A DNA stretch of 64,000 bases from Pseudomonadales bacterium. GTDB lineage: Bacteria; Pseudomonadota; Gammaproteobacteria; Pseudomonadales; Halieaceae. The DNA lies in NCBI GenBank assembly GCA_024234815.1, contig JACKNO010000001.1:1364001-1428000 (forward strand), given 5' to 3'. Made by a program: the position numbers and the translations under genes. The notes under the pieces were generated by a model. It was given only the letters and a program-made list of their open reading frames with translations, did not search any database and was not told the DNA's origin. Below, one piece after another: positions 36,214 to 45,951 of this stretch (position 1 is the stretch's first letter; every line of letters begins with the position of its first letter).

Positions 36214-36221
36214 GGCGAAGC
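36214..36221. repeat. Right target-site duplication of the ISL3 element
   Basis: GGCGAAGC, identical to 34901-34908. No second mutation separates the copies, so the insertion is recent on this scale. Confidence 0.93.
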
Positions 36222-36251
36222 CCCGGCGAGGGCCGGATCTTACTGAATTGA

Positions 36252-36275
36252 TGGTGCCCAGGAGAGGACTTGAAC
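36252..36275 (-). other. tRNA 3'-end fragment, probable att site of the island
   Basis: On the minus strand these 24 bases read as the T-loop (GTTCAAGTCC) through acceptor stem to CCTGGGCACCA, exactly the end of a tRNA (most like tRNA-Leu). The 5' side of the T-stem does not pair, so no whole tRNA is present. Integrases of this class recombine in tRNA 3' ends and leave such a fragment at one end. With the CCA toward lower coordinates, the intact tRNA is expected at the far end of the island, beyond 64 kb. No second copy is seen in the window. Confidence 0.7.
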
Positions 36276-36384
36276 TTTCAGGGAATGAGTAAAAATACTT
36301 TCAATATCAGTAGGATAGTGAGTTTCCACCGGTCTGCGTTCCGCCCACGTTCCACAGTGCGCAATGCTATGAACGGGGCGATGG

Positions 36385-37098
36385 CTAGAACGTATACCTG
36401 AGGATCAGGCCGCCATTTACCTTAGTATCGGACTCAAAACCTGCATCTTTAACGTTCTCCAGGGGGGTAACGAGGGAACCATAGGCACTCAAGAACAAGT
36501 TTTTTGTCAACATATAGGTAACATCTGCGCCAATTTCAAAATGGTTAAAAGAGAAGTCGTCCGCGTAGTAATCACCTGCTGAGATTAACGCATATGGCTT
36601 TGCCATCCATTGGCCATTTGCTAATACCCATGGTCGGGATACCTGGAAATCGAGATAGTCGGAGCCTTTGCCTTCTATAGCGTGAAAATAGGAAATCTTC
36701 GCTTCAACATATGCTTTAGCCGGTACAATAATCTCAACAAATGCCTCATCCCTCTTTAGAATTGGATCGTCCCGTTGGGCGCCAACAGACAGGTTGAAAA
36801 CGTTGAAGTTATACGAGTAGGAAACAAAATACGCAGTAAGATCAGATTGTTTCTGATCAATCTGACGAAGTCCCGCTGAAAAGCCGTAAGAAGATAGCTC
36901 CAATCCAAGGCTTGTCTGGTCGGTATTCTCGGATACGCGTCCTCTGTAGGTAGCATTTCTCTCAATGGCCAAGTGGATGGATCCCACAGAGTCAATGCTT
37001 TCAATTTCTTCCAAATCCTTGTTGGCAGATACCTCACCTGCGATTCCAGCAACAAAAAAACTAATAATAGCTGTGTATGCGAGACGGATAGTTTTCAT
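36385..37098 (-). CDS. Putative outer-membrane beta-barrel protein
   Basis: A 237-residue protein with a signal peptide (MKTIRLAYTAIISFFVAG...) and alternating short beta strands thereafter, ending in LILRYTF; the C-terminal aromatic Phe is typical of outer-membrane barrels. Its layout resembles small TorF-like barrels. It is AT-rich like the RHS gene next to it and on the same strand, and is therefore probably part of the same cargo. I do not recognise a specific family. Confidence 0.6.
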   Translation of the reverse strand: MKTIRLAYTAIISFFVAGIAGEVSANKDLEEIESIDSVGSIHLAIERNATYRGRVSENTDQTSLGLELSSYGFSAGLRQIDQKQSDLTAYFVSYSYNFNVFNLSVGAQRDDPILKRDEAFVEIIVPAKAYVEAKISYFHAIEGKGSDYLDFQVSRPWVLANGQWMAKPYALISAGDYYADDFSFNHFEIGADVTYMLTKNLFLSAYGSLVTPLENVKDAGFESDTKVNGGLILRYTF

Positions 37099-37148
37099 TT
37101 GCTCATGTTAAACCAAACAATTCCAACATTGATCGATAATAACTGACT

Positions 37149-37625
37149 CTATTGTGACTCCGATAAAGGTGCCATTTTATACAACCAACCATCGTACAAC
37201 TCCCAAAGTTGGTTATTAACTATCTCCAGCGCTATTGACGGCTCTCCTTCCGCATCCTTGGGACTGTACACTTCTAGTACATCAATAGACTTCCTTTCTA
37301 ACGCAAATCCATAGAAGTTACTAAAGCGGTTTTCGTCGACATTCCCTTCAGTAGCAGCTTCATGGCAAGTAATCTTATAACTCGGATCACTGATGACTAG
37401 CTTTCTTACTTTGAAGACTTTTCCTTCTACTACTGCCGTTTTTCCCAAACGTTCTCTTGCATTAGATTCTGTGGTCAGGCCGCCGCGGTATCTCTCATAT
37501 TCAACGACTTTATAGGTGCCAAAAAGTTGATCCACATTGAATTTCGAACAAGTACTCTTTTCCTCATTGGCGGAGCAGCTTGCTGAAAAAAATATGAAAA
37601 ATAAAATAGTTAACAATCGAACCAT
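37149..37625 (-). CDS. Small lipoprotein, candidate immunity protein for the lysozyme-tipped RHS protein
   Basis: About 158 residues from ATG 37625: a hydrophobic signal with FFSASC as a plausible lipobox, then a compact periplasmic domain of about 135 residues with one or two further Cys. GGAGA lies 11 bases before the start, a slightly long gap. It begins 33 bases after the stop of the RHS gene on the same strand, the position usual for immunity genes of polymorphic toxins. A lysozyme acting on peptidoglycan needs a periplasmic inhibitor, and a lipoprotein fits. No inhibitor family is recognised, so this is inference. Confidence 0.62.
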   Translation of the reverse strand: MVRLLTILFFIFFSASCSANEEKSTCSKFNVDQLFGTYKVVEYERYRGGLTTESNARERLGKTAVVEGKVFKVRKLVISDPSYKITCHEAATEGNVDENRFSNFYGFALERKSIDVLEVYSPKDAEGEPSIALEIVNNQLWELYDGWLYKMAPLSESQ

Positions 37626-37657
37626 AAGTGGAATTTTCTCCTGGAGCCATTTGATGA

Positions 37658-40600
37658 TTACCATTTGTTGTATATGCCCTTGGAATATATATCCCATTCT
37701 GCATTACGCCGATTGATCAAACCTTGGTTAACTACGCCTTGAGATTTGTTCCATGCCTTCCATGCACTTTCTAGATTTGAATAAGGAGTGCTGGCACTTG
37801 GATTATTGATAAGTGCTAGTACAGAGGAATTGGAGAAGCCCTGCACGCCAATATTGTATGCCAATATCACTGCTGCATCGAATTGTTGTTGAGAAACACC
37901 GGAAGATATATTGCTGTTAACAGCCGCGACAAATGGCGCCAAATCAGCGGTGAAGAGAGCATCAGCCTGAGCAGCTGTTATACCATTCTCGTAAATTGAC
38001 CATTCACTTTTTGATATTAGGTGACCATATCCAATTGTGGCCCCTTTAACCCATGATGTGATCGTTTTTCCAGTCTGATCATCGTATGGTTGCAGTCGTA
38101 GCTCTTCTATACTTTTTAGCAATGCTTCTCCTTTGGCGCTAAGCCCTCTTCTCGTAGTAACAGTTGAAAACATATAGTCAAAACTAGCTGCGACAGCACC
38201 ATTTTCAAATTTACCGTTATTAATTCGAGATACAGCCCCACCAATGATTGCTCGTTTTGCAAGTGTGCCATAATTGATCTGCCCATTATTTACCTGGGGC
38301 GGAGCAAATGCGGCCGCTATACCAGCACTCCAGAATCCCCTTGAAAAGTTGCCACCAGTGGCATGAGAAATCGCCCCCCCCGTCGCACCCTGAGCCGCAT
38401 AGCTCGCACCGGCACCCCAATTCGTCTTTGCATAATCAGCAACATTCCCCATGATATACGCAGTTGCGGCACTTATTGCGGCCATCTTCAAAGACTCTTC
38501 AAAGCTCGCGCCGTTTGCCGCACCGGACAGAAAGCCGTACGCAGCGGCACCGGCGTAGGGATTTCCTGTGGCGACTCCTACGATTATTCCGCCGGCAATG
38601 GCAACTAGAGTACGTCCATGTTTGTTCATGAATCGGCCAAACTCTTCCAGCGGAGGACCGACCACGCTAAACACTGCATCACCAATTGCCCTTACGCCTC
38701 CGGCAAATATGTCTGCGGCACCACGAAGGACGCCACCAATGGCCCTTCCCAAAGACCAGAATCCGGTTGGATCGGTAAATTTGAGGGGATTATTTAGAAC
38801 GTAAGAGTAACGATTAAAACTCTGTCCAAAACTAGGAAACTGGACAAATGGATCCGCACTGACGAAGCGACCAATGTCGGGGTCATATACACGGCCATTC
38901 ATATGAATAAAGCCGACATTGTCAAGCTGTTCATGGCCAGTGAATCCATTCGTAAAAGTATGATATTGGCGTTTTTTATCCTGGATTCGCTTCCCCCAAG
39001 GATCATATCGAAGCTTCTGAACAAGTTGGCCGCTGGAGTCTGTGATTGCCGAAAGCGAGCCAAGATAATCGTTGTGGAAGTAGGATATTGATGAAGTCTC
39101 AATCGATGAGCGTTCTCCCGAATCAATGAAGGTATGCTTGTAAATTTCGGGGAAGTGTCTAGTTGGAAAGAACCAGGTTATCTCTTCATAAGCCCCAACA
39201 ACCCCACTGCCTCCAACAATAAAATGCCGCTTCCGTAGTCTCTCCGAGGTCGGCATGAATGGAGGGACCATGACCTCTTTAACCTCTTCATAATTCCCCA
39301 CATAGGTTGTTTGGACACTTCGTAAGATATCGCTGTAATCCTGGAAATACTTCCTCCCGGATGCGGAATACTTGAATTTTGACCACTTGCTGCCACTTGA
39401 TTGAATTAACACCACTTGATTAGAGGCGTTGTAACTTAAAGAAGCTTGATCACTTTTAACAAGGTTTCCGTTGGCGTCATAGCGATATTTAGAAACTATT
39501 GCGTCTTCACCAACGCCACGCGTGATTGACGAAACTCCATGAACCGGCCCGTCTTTATCGCCGTAAGCATATGATCCAACACCTGACTTGCTCAAAATGT
39601 TTCCAACCAAATCGTACTCAACTGCAGTCTTCTCAATCCCATTCTCTCGCTGACTAACCAGGCGATCTAAGGCATCATATTCGTAGCTAAGAGTTAGCTT
39701 TTGAGCGAGGTTTTGAGTGGTCCTAGATTCAAGGTTGCCCCCCAAGTCGTATAAATATGTTTCGTCTAATATAGGATTTTTGTTCTTGTCCTGGGTGAGG
39801 ATTGCCTTGGTTAATCCGGTATTCGCAAAGTACTGATTTGTGGTGGTGACATTGTTTCCAAACGTCTCAGAAACTAGCTGACCGGTAGCATTGTACTTAC
39901 CCGACCAATACAAAGATCCTGCAGCAGCATCATCGCAACTATTCAATGAAGGTTTTGATACGCACCGAAAAAAGCCTAATTTATCAAAATGGTTCTTGAC
40001 GACAAATCCTGTTGGGTACTGAACTTCCGTGACTCTATTAAGAGCGTCATATGTGGTTAGTGAAATAAATTTTCGCTCTTGGATATGTGTAGTAACACCG
40101 GTTATACGAGAATGCTCATCGTATTGGTAATGTTCTTGGTGTCCGTCTGAGCTGAGAACAGCGATCAGTTTTCCTTTCGCAAAGGGTTTGTCGTCATACT
40201 TATTTTCCAGAGAGCTGTCGCTGGTTCGCTTATATAGTAATCGACCAATTTGATCATATTTAATATATGTTTCCTGCTCCTTCGCATCCTTTTGATAAAC
40301 CAGTTCTGTGTAGGCATTGTATCTGTAGTACCAATGACCCATATCAGGGTCTATTAGCTCGGATTTGTTTCCTGCGTAGTCATAACGAGTGACAATTTTA
40401 CTGCGATTATTGTTGTTAATTTCTACGACACGGCCAGCGATATCATATTCGTATTGAACTATGCCGCCCAAGGCGTCGGTGACAGATAGGAGATTATTGT
40501 CAAGGTCATACCTGGATATAGTCCTACGACCTTTGGAATTGTCGTTCTTCGCCATCTCACAGAAATCGCTTGGATGTAATGAACTGCCCTTAACTTCCGT

Positions 40601-43600
40601 AGACTTTGCAAAGTCGATATGTATTGTTGTATTTCGGTCGTAGTAATAACACGCGACTTGACCACTTGCCCCAATAATACTTGTGGGTCTACCAAGTAGA
40701 TCGTAATTGGTTTTACTACTGAAAACGGGATCACCTTCGAATCGAGGAAGGGCTTTCTCAACAAGGCGTCCTTCAATATCGTAGTAGTTATCGATAACGA
40801 CCCTTCGATTGTCCTCCCCAATACTTATCGTGCGTAGTTCTCTACCCTTGCTATCTAGCCATCTACTAGTGGGTGGCAAGCCGTATACATGTGTTTCAAC
40901 CGCGTAAGCAGCACCGCGTTCATTGGGCGGTAGAAAAGAGCGGGTAATTTTTGTTTTAACCTTCGTCGAGGATTCGGATTCGATCAACTGGCCAAGAGAG
41001 TCGAAACTAGATTTGGCCGCTACGCCGTTAGCATCTTCAATTACAGTAGGAATGCCAAAAATCTCGTTCGATGCAACTACAGTTGCTCGATGATGTAGTG
41101 CGTTGTAGTCTGCCCTAACTATCCGACCTAGTGCATCGTATTCAAAAGAACGTAACCTGGGTTTCAGAGGCTCACCGTTATTTAGATCTCTGTTGGTTCC
41201 GCATGAGACGGCCCTTTCGGGGTCAATGGTTGTGAGGGTATCCCGATCACCTGCTGTTGCAGTGGGACAAGTGATCGTTTGTATTGTGTTCCCAAACTTA
41301 TCGTGGATATGGTAAGTAGAAATACTGAACTGGCTGCCAGAAAGGCTGATCTCCTGTTCTAGTAAGCCTGTTTTTTCTGAATAATTAAACTCAGCAGTTC
41401 TGGATTGAGATTGTTTGTTCGGATCTGAATGCTCTATGTCGACAGTGGTTTTCGAGACACGACCTTTAATCCATTTGTCGTTATCGTCTTCGTAATCACT
41501 AGTCGTGGTTGTTTTGGCTCCGTCGCTCCTGCTGATGACGGTTTTAACTACGTTCTGGAATCCGTCCTTTCCACTATAGTGATACTCCTCGTTTTGAATA
41601 GACAGTGGTTTGTCGTGGTTGATGTCATAAGTCTGTGTCGTTGATCTTGTTAAATGAGTAACCCAATAATTGTGCGAAGTGCCAGTGCTATTGCTCATAC
41701 CATGAAGTGGATACTTCGTCCAATCATTCACGATGGTTCTTAATAATCTAAATTGGTCGTCACGCTTGATTGAATGTTGTTCTTTGGAAGTAAGTCCAGA
41801 CCGGCCGAAGTCCTGATAAAAATTGGCTTCAGTTTTGGTAGTCTTTAGCGGTGAATTGTTCAAGCTAATTCGTGATTGATAGCCTCTGGATTCGCCAGTG
41901 ACCATATCTATTCGATAACCAGAATAGCTGTACTTGAAATTCGACGTTGTTCTATAACCGAACGGGTCTTTGAGAGTATTATTTCTCTCCTCAATTTTTA
42001 CATTATCAACGCCGTGAAGAGGCATGGAGACATTAACTAAGGGATATCTTACCGGACCCCCTCTACTGTAAAAGCGATCAATCCCGTTATCTCGCCAACC
42101 AGCATTTTCCGATTGAGAACGATAGCGAATATTGATTCTTTGGCCCATGCCCTCGTCTATTCTTGTAAGAATATCGGATCTACCTCCGGTTTTTGAATCT
42201 GCACTTCTATTTAAAAGCACGTGTTTCTGTGTTTTGTTTTCAGCATCAGTAAAGCTTTGAATCAAGTCCGGTAAACCATCTCCATTTACATCCAGGATTC
42301 TTGTGCCTGGATCGCCGTTAATGTAATCGTTAAGAATGAGGCTCGGACCCGAACTCGCCACAGGACTCCAACGCCCGCCAAGGTTGAAGTGCACACCAGA
42401 CTCAGCATTACCATCTTTAGTCGTTTTCCTGCTATACAGAATGTCGACGAGTGAGTCACCGTTTAGATCTATAAATGCGAAACCGGGATTATTGGGCTTT
42501 TTGGCTACTACGTTAGCCGGTAGTTGCCACGTGGGCACATTTTCTGTCCAGCCATTTCCGGTATTTAAATATATCGAAGATGACGAGGTTCCATCGTTGT
42601 GATTGATATGTATGTGATCGATAAGCCCGTCCCCATTGATGTCGTTGAATAGATTGGTCTGGGTGACTGGGAGTGGGTGAGATGGATTGTTTGGCCGTAT
42701 GGGGTGGTCTAGGCGGTGTTTGGGGATGAAATCTGGAGCGTACTTCCACCCACTGCCCGTATTTATTAGCGCTCCGGCATATTTACTTTTATAGATTTCA
42801 TTCTTTCTTTGCGCCAGACATATATCATCGTTTTTCTGGCAATTTATTGGTGTCTGTGAAGGTGCAGTAAAGGACAGTTCGTAACTAAATAGCAGGTCAG
42901 GTAATCTATCACCATTAAGATCAGTAATCTGCGTATTTAACCAACGATATCTTTCAGTTGTATACACATCAGAGCCAAAGCTACCTCTTCTTGCCTCGTC
43001 TTTCGATGAGAAGTCGACGCAAAACTTTACCGGATAGTCGTACTCTTCATGCGCATTCTCAAAATAGCAGGGTTGAAACTCTGGCGCTTCTTGCCAATGG
43101 TCACCCATGTTGAGATAGGCTCTTCTGAACACTTGGTTATTGAGAGTTCCATCCCTATGCGAAGCTATGATGTCATTTCTACCATCGCCATTAAGGTCTA
43201 TGACAACAGCCCCGAGATCACCTGACGTGCTGTCAACAAATGCTATATCAGCAGGCCATTGGGAGCTTTTTTCTAACCAACCAGTATCGACATCTCCTGA
43301 ATTGAGATAAACCTCAGCAGTATCACCACGTTTTGCATATACATAATCAGCGAGGCCGTCGCTGTTAACATCGATCAGTCTAGCTCCTAGATCATCACCT
43401 TTGTCATTTGATATCGCTTTAGGTGGGGCATAGCGTTTGTTGGGCTCCCATTTTTGGCCAGAATTAATGAAGGAAGAAGATTCGCCCGCACCTTCTTTAT
43501 GAAGCACGATATCAATTAGTCCGTCTCCATTCAGGTCGACGAACCTCACCCCCTTGTCGCCTTCTTTTGATTTTGCGATTTCTACCGGCGGTGTGTAGTC

Positions 43601-45805
43601 AGTAGACGGCGTCGACCAGCCGTTACCAACATTAATCAATGTATTTGGCCCAATTTCTGGATTACTCAGGTAAACAACATCGGACAACTTGTCTCCATTA
43701 AGATCAGCAAATTTAGCGGCATTAGATTCAGTCTCAGGATTGTAGATAGGTTGTGGGGGAATATATAGTTCTGCTGAACTCCAACCATCGAGTGTATTCA
43801 AAAAGGCAAATTTGAACTCAGCTTGATTGGTACCGTTGCTGTTGGCGACCACATCCAGGAGACCGTCGTCATTCAGATGAACAAATTGAACTCCACTGTA
43901 GAGAGCTTTGCCCATCTCACTCACGTATAGAATGAACGGAGGAGTATGTTTCTCTGATTTCGTCCAGCCTGATTTTGAAGCCAGCCATACGCCGCGAACC
44001 TCAGTATTTTCGTGACGGTAACTGAGTAGCAGGTCTTTACATCCATCTTGGTTGATATCGACGAGTGCTAATGCCTTAGGACCTGGTATTGGTGCAAAGG
44101 GAAATATGAATGACTGATCACTAAATTCCTCCCAACCAGTCCTTTCACTGTAATTGTAGGCGACTGATTCAGTGTTTCCGTCTTGATCTAGTCTATGGTA
44201 AACAAGATCGTCAGAACCGTCGCAATCGACATCCAAAGAGTACGTCCCATTTAATTGCCCATATTCATTGAAGGCGAACCGTCGAGGTGGGGCGAGATCC
44301 GGCTCTTCATCCCAGTGATTATTTTTCTGTTTGTAACCAGATGATTCAATTCCATTGCTATATATCAGCTCTTTATTACCGTTCCCATCAGCATCAAGCA
44401 GTATCAAGCCTGGCTCTGACGACCCGTTATTTGCGGTAGGTATCGGAGGTACTAATCCACTCTCGCTCTTCCAGCCACTTGGATCGTGGAGAAATGCGTG
44501 TTGTTCTTCTGTTCCGTTGGAAAATCTCGAATACTCGAGGAGGTCATTCTTGCCGTCGCCGTTAATATCTACAAACAAAATGCCATTTCTAGGCCCGGAT
44601 TCATTTGAAAATGGAATAGGTGATGCAAACGGTTGAGCTTCTTCCTGATGCGTGGCGTCACTAGGATTTGACCATCCACCGTCGGTGGCAAGGACTGCAA
44701 AGCTTTCTAAATCACCTCCGATAGCCGATGCATACATAAAATCAGACAACCCATCGCCATTCAAATCGACTAGCTTTGTGCTGTCAGCTAACACATTTGA
44801 GTGCGACAGTGATGGTAATGAATTTTGCCACTCGGTAGGGGTTTTCCACTCCGGTTTGGTTTCCGAGTATGTAAACTTGGTCGGTCTGTAAGATTTACCG
44901 TCTGCGCCATATTGGGTAACACTGTCAAGTTTGAAGCTATCTGATCCAGTAGCGCGAGAATGTTCGAGCCTATACTCGAACATTGGTTGATCGTTAAAAC
45001 GTGTTTCAATTCTTTCAAGCACCTTGCTTCTAACAATCTTATAGCCCACGAAATAGCTTTCAATTGGATGTGGGTTTTCAGAATATGTGAACTCAATGGC
45101 AGCATATGGAGATATATCCTGACTCCTATTCCCCGTATATGTGATCTGATCAATGTTATAGTCGCCATTATTATTTTGTAGGTAACTGAATTGAATATAG
45201 TTACCTAGAGTGTCTTCGATTGTTTCACAGACCCAAGCAAGAACTTTCCCATCCAAAGTTATACGGCTACCGGCCGAATTTCCCAGGAGAATTGTCAGTC
45301 CTGATTTAGTTTTTACCTCAAATTCAGAAGGACCCTGATTCGTAAAGTTGAATCCTCTGATGCGAGATCCATCGTCTATAAGAGTACGGTACTCAATGTA
45401 TGAATTGTCGCGAGAAGTTGCAGTAGGGATGAGCCTCTGTCCGTTAAAGTAAAAGGCGTCATCTTCAGTGAATTGGACTCGGGTAATTTTTCCGTCTTGT
45501 CCAAGATTTTTCGGACCTCTCGTGATGACATGCAGCCCTTCTACGGTCCACCCTATACCAACAGAACTAGATGGGGATTGTGAGTTGTATGTGAGACTGA
45601 TTGATGGTGTGAGGCCTGCTGTTCCAGGAGGGGTAATTATGGGGATGCTATATGTCGCACTGCCTTGAGAAGAAACATCAAAAACAGCATCAATTTGCCC
45701 GACAGCAACGTTTTCTGAATTGGATGAGTATGCGGACTCCATTGCCAGTGCAGTGGCAAGAAGCAGAAGAAAGTAGCGAATTCCCCAATACCGGCGTGTG
45801 ATCAT
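37658..45805 (-). CDS. Sec-exported SpvB/FG-GAP/RHS protein with C-terminal GH24 lysozyme
   Basis: A single 2715-residue frame. Order: signal peptide (MITRRYWGIRYFLLLLATAL...); SpvB-like domain (about 30-320, GTAGLTPSISLTYNSQS, GIGWTVEGL); 14 FG-GAP/VCBS-type repeats with DxNxDGxxD (about 340-1180); many RHS/YD repeats (about 1400-2250); RHS core ending GRVYDPDIGRFVSADPF near 2308 and DPTGFWS; a Gly/Ala-rich hydrophobic section; and a GH24 lysozyme from about 2555, with IEELRLQPYDD, TIGYGH and GLINRR. The RHS shell presumably encloses the lysozyme. It is AT-rich and unlike its neighbours, so probably acquired. Confidence 0.9.
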   Translation of the reverse strand: MITRRYWGIRYFLLLLATALAMESAYSSNSENVAVGQIDAVFDVSSQGSATYSIPIITPPGTAGLTPSISLTYNSQSPSSSVGIGWTVEGLHVITRGPKNLGQDGKITRVQFTEDDAFYFNGQRLIPTATSRDNSYIEYRTLIDDGSRIRGFNFTNQGPSEFEVKTKSGLTILLGNSAGSRITLDGKVLAWVCETIEDTLGNYIQFSYLQNNNGDYNIDQITYTGNRSQDISPYAAIEFTYSENPHPIESYFVGYKIVRSKVLERIETRFNDQPMFEYRLEHSRATGSDSFKLDSVTQYGADGKSYRPTKFTYSETKPEWKTPTEWQNSLPSLSHSNVLADSTKLVDLNGDGLSDFMYASAIGGDLESFAVLATDGGWSNPSDATHQEEAQPFASPIPFSNESGPRNGILFVDINGDGKNDLLEYSRFSNGTEEQHAFLHDPSGWKSESGLVPPIPTANNGSSEPGLILLDADGNGNKELIYSNGIESSGYKQKNNHWDEEPDLAPPRRFAFNEYGQLNGTYSLDVDCDGSDDLVYHRLDQDGNTESVAYNYSERTGWEEFSDQSFIFPFAPIPGPKALALVDINQDGCKDLLLSYRHENTEVRGVWLASKSGWTKSEKHTPPFILYVSEMGKALYSGVQFVHLNDDGLLDVVANSNGTNQAEFKFAFLNTLDGWSSAELYIPPQPIYNPETESNAAKFADLNGDKLSDVVYLSNPEIGPNTLINVGNGWSTPSTDYTPPVEIAKSKEGDKGVRFVDLNGDGLIDIVLHKEGAGESSSFINSGQKWEPNKRYAPPKAISNDKGDDLGARLIDVNSDGLADYVYAKRGDTAEVYLNSGDVDTGWLEKSSQWPADIAFVDSTSGDLGAVVIDLNGDGRNDIIASHRDGTLNNQVFRRAYLNMGDHWQEAPEFQPCYFENAHEEYDYPVKFCVDFSSKDEARRGSFGSDVYTTERYRWLNTQITDLNGDRLPDLLFSYELSFTAPSQTPINCQKNDDICLAQRKNEIYKSKYAGALINTGSGWKYAPDFIPKHRLDHPIRPNNPSHPLPVTQTNLFNDINGDGLIDHIHINHNDGTSSSSIYLNTGNGWTENVPTWQLPANVVAKKPNNPGFAFIDLNGDSLVDILYSRKTTKDGNAESGVHFNLGGRWSPVASSGPSLILNDYINGDPGTRILDVNGDGLPDLIQSFTDAENKTQKHVLLNRSADSKTGGRSDILTRIDEGMGQRINIRYRSQSENAGWRDNGIDRFYSRGGPVRYPLVNVSMPLHGVDNVKIEERNNTLKDPFGYRTTSNFKYSYSGYRIDMVTGESRGYQSRISLNNSPLKTTKTEANFYQDFGRSGLTSKEQHSIKRDDQFRLLRTIVNDWTKYPLHGMSNSTGTSHNYWVTHLTRSTTQTYDINHDKPLSIQNEEYHYSGKDGFQNVVKTVISRSDGAKTTTTSDYEDDNDKWIKGRVSKTTVDIEHSDPNKQSQSRTAEFNYSEKTGLLEQEISLSGSQFSISTYHIHDKFGNTIQTITCPTATAGDRDTLTTIDPERAVSCGTNRDLNNGEPLKPRLRSFEYDALGRIVRADYNALHHRATVVASNEIFGIPTVIEDANGVAAKSSFDSLGQLIESESSTKVKTKITRSFLPPNERGAAYAVETHVYGLPPTSRWLDSKGRELRTISIGEDNRRVVIDNYYDIEGRLVEKALPRFEGDPVFSSKTNYDLLGRPTSIIGASGQVACYYYDRNTTIHIDFAKSTEVKGSSLHPSDFCEMAKNDNSKGRRTISRYDLDNNLLSVTDALGGIVQYEYDIAGRVVEINNNNRSKIVTRYDYAGNKSELIDPDMGHWYYRYNAYTELVYQKDAKEQETYIKYDQIGRLLYKRTSDSSLENKYDDKPFAKGKLIAVLSSDGHQEHYQYDEHSRITGVTTHIQERKFISLTTYDALNRVTEVQYPTGFVVKNHFDKLGFFRCVSKPSLNSCDDAAAGSLYWSGKYNATGQLVSETFGNNVTTTNQYFANTGLTKAILTQDKNKNPILDETYLYDLGGNLESRTTQNLAQKLTLSYEYDALDRLVSQRENGIEKTAVEYDLVGNILSKSGVGSYAYGDKDGPVHGVSSITRGVGEDAIVSKYRYDANGNLVKSDQASLSYNASNQVVLIQSSGSKWSKFKYSASGRKYFQDYSDILRSVQTTYVGNYEEVKEVMVPPFMPTSERLRKRHFIVGGSGVVGAYEEITWFFPTRHFPEIYKHTFIDSGERSSIETSSISYFHNDYLGSLSAITDSSGQLVQKLRYDPWGKRIQDKKRQYHTFTNGFTGHEQLDNVGFIHMNGRVYDPDIGRFVSADPFVQFPSFGQSFNRYSYVLNNPLKFTDPTGFWSLGRAIGGVLRGAADIFAGGVRAIGDAVFSVVGPPLEEFGRFMNKHGRTLVAIAGGIIVGVATGNPYAGAAAYGFLSGAANGASFEESLKMAAISAATAYIMGNVADYAKTNWGAGASYAAQGATGGAISHATGGNFSRGFWSAGIAAAFAPPQVNNGQINYGTLAKRAIIGGAVSRINNGKFENGAVAASFDYMFSTVTTRRGLSAKGEALLKSIEELRLQPYDDQTGKTITSWVKGATIGYGHLISKSEWSIYENGITAAQADALFTADLAPFVAAVNSNISSGVSQQQFDAAVILAYNIGVQGFSNSSVLALINNPSASTPYSNLESAWKAWNKSQGVVNQGLINRRNAEWDIYSKGIYNKW

Positions 45806-45951
45806 CCTTTCACCAAAGCATCCACAGTTATTATTGAAGTGGGTAGTTCCTTGAGAAAGGATGCGAAGAAACTACGTCATTCAATTTGCCACAGTAGCTC
45901 TATTTGACAATTTGGCTAGAATCACCCTCCAAACAGCGGGGGCAAGTAGCA

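Noticed and set aside
36252..36275. Considered as a complete tRNA gene
   Set aside because: Only the T-loop, half a T-stem and acceptor end are present; upstream bases do not form the rest of the cloverleaf.
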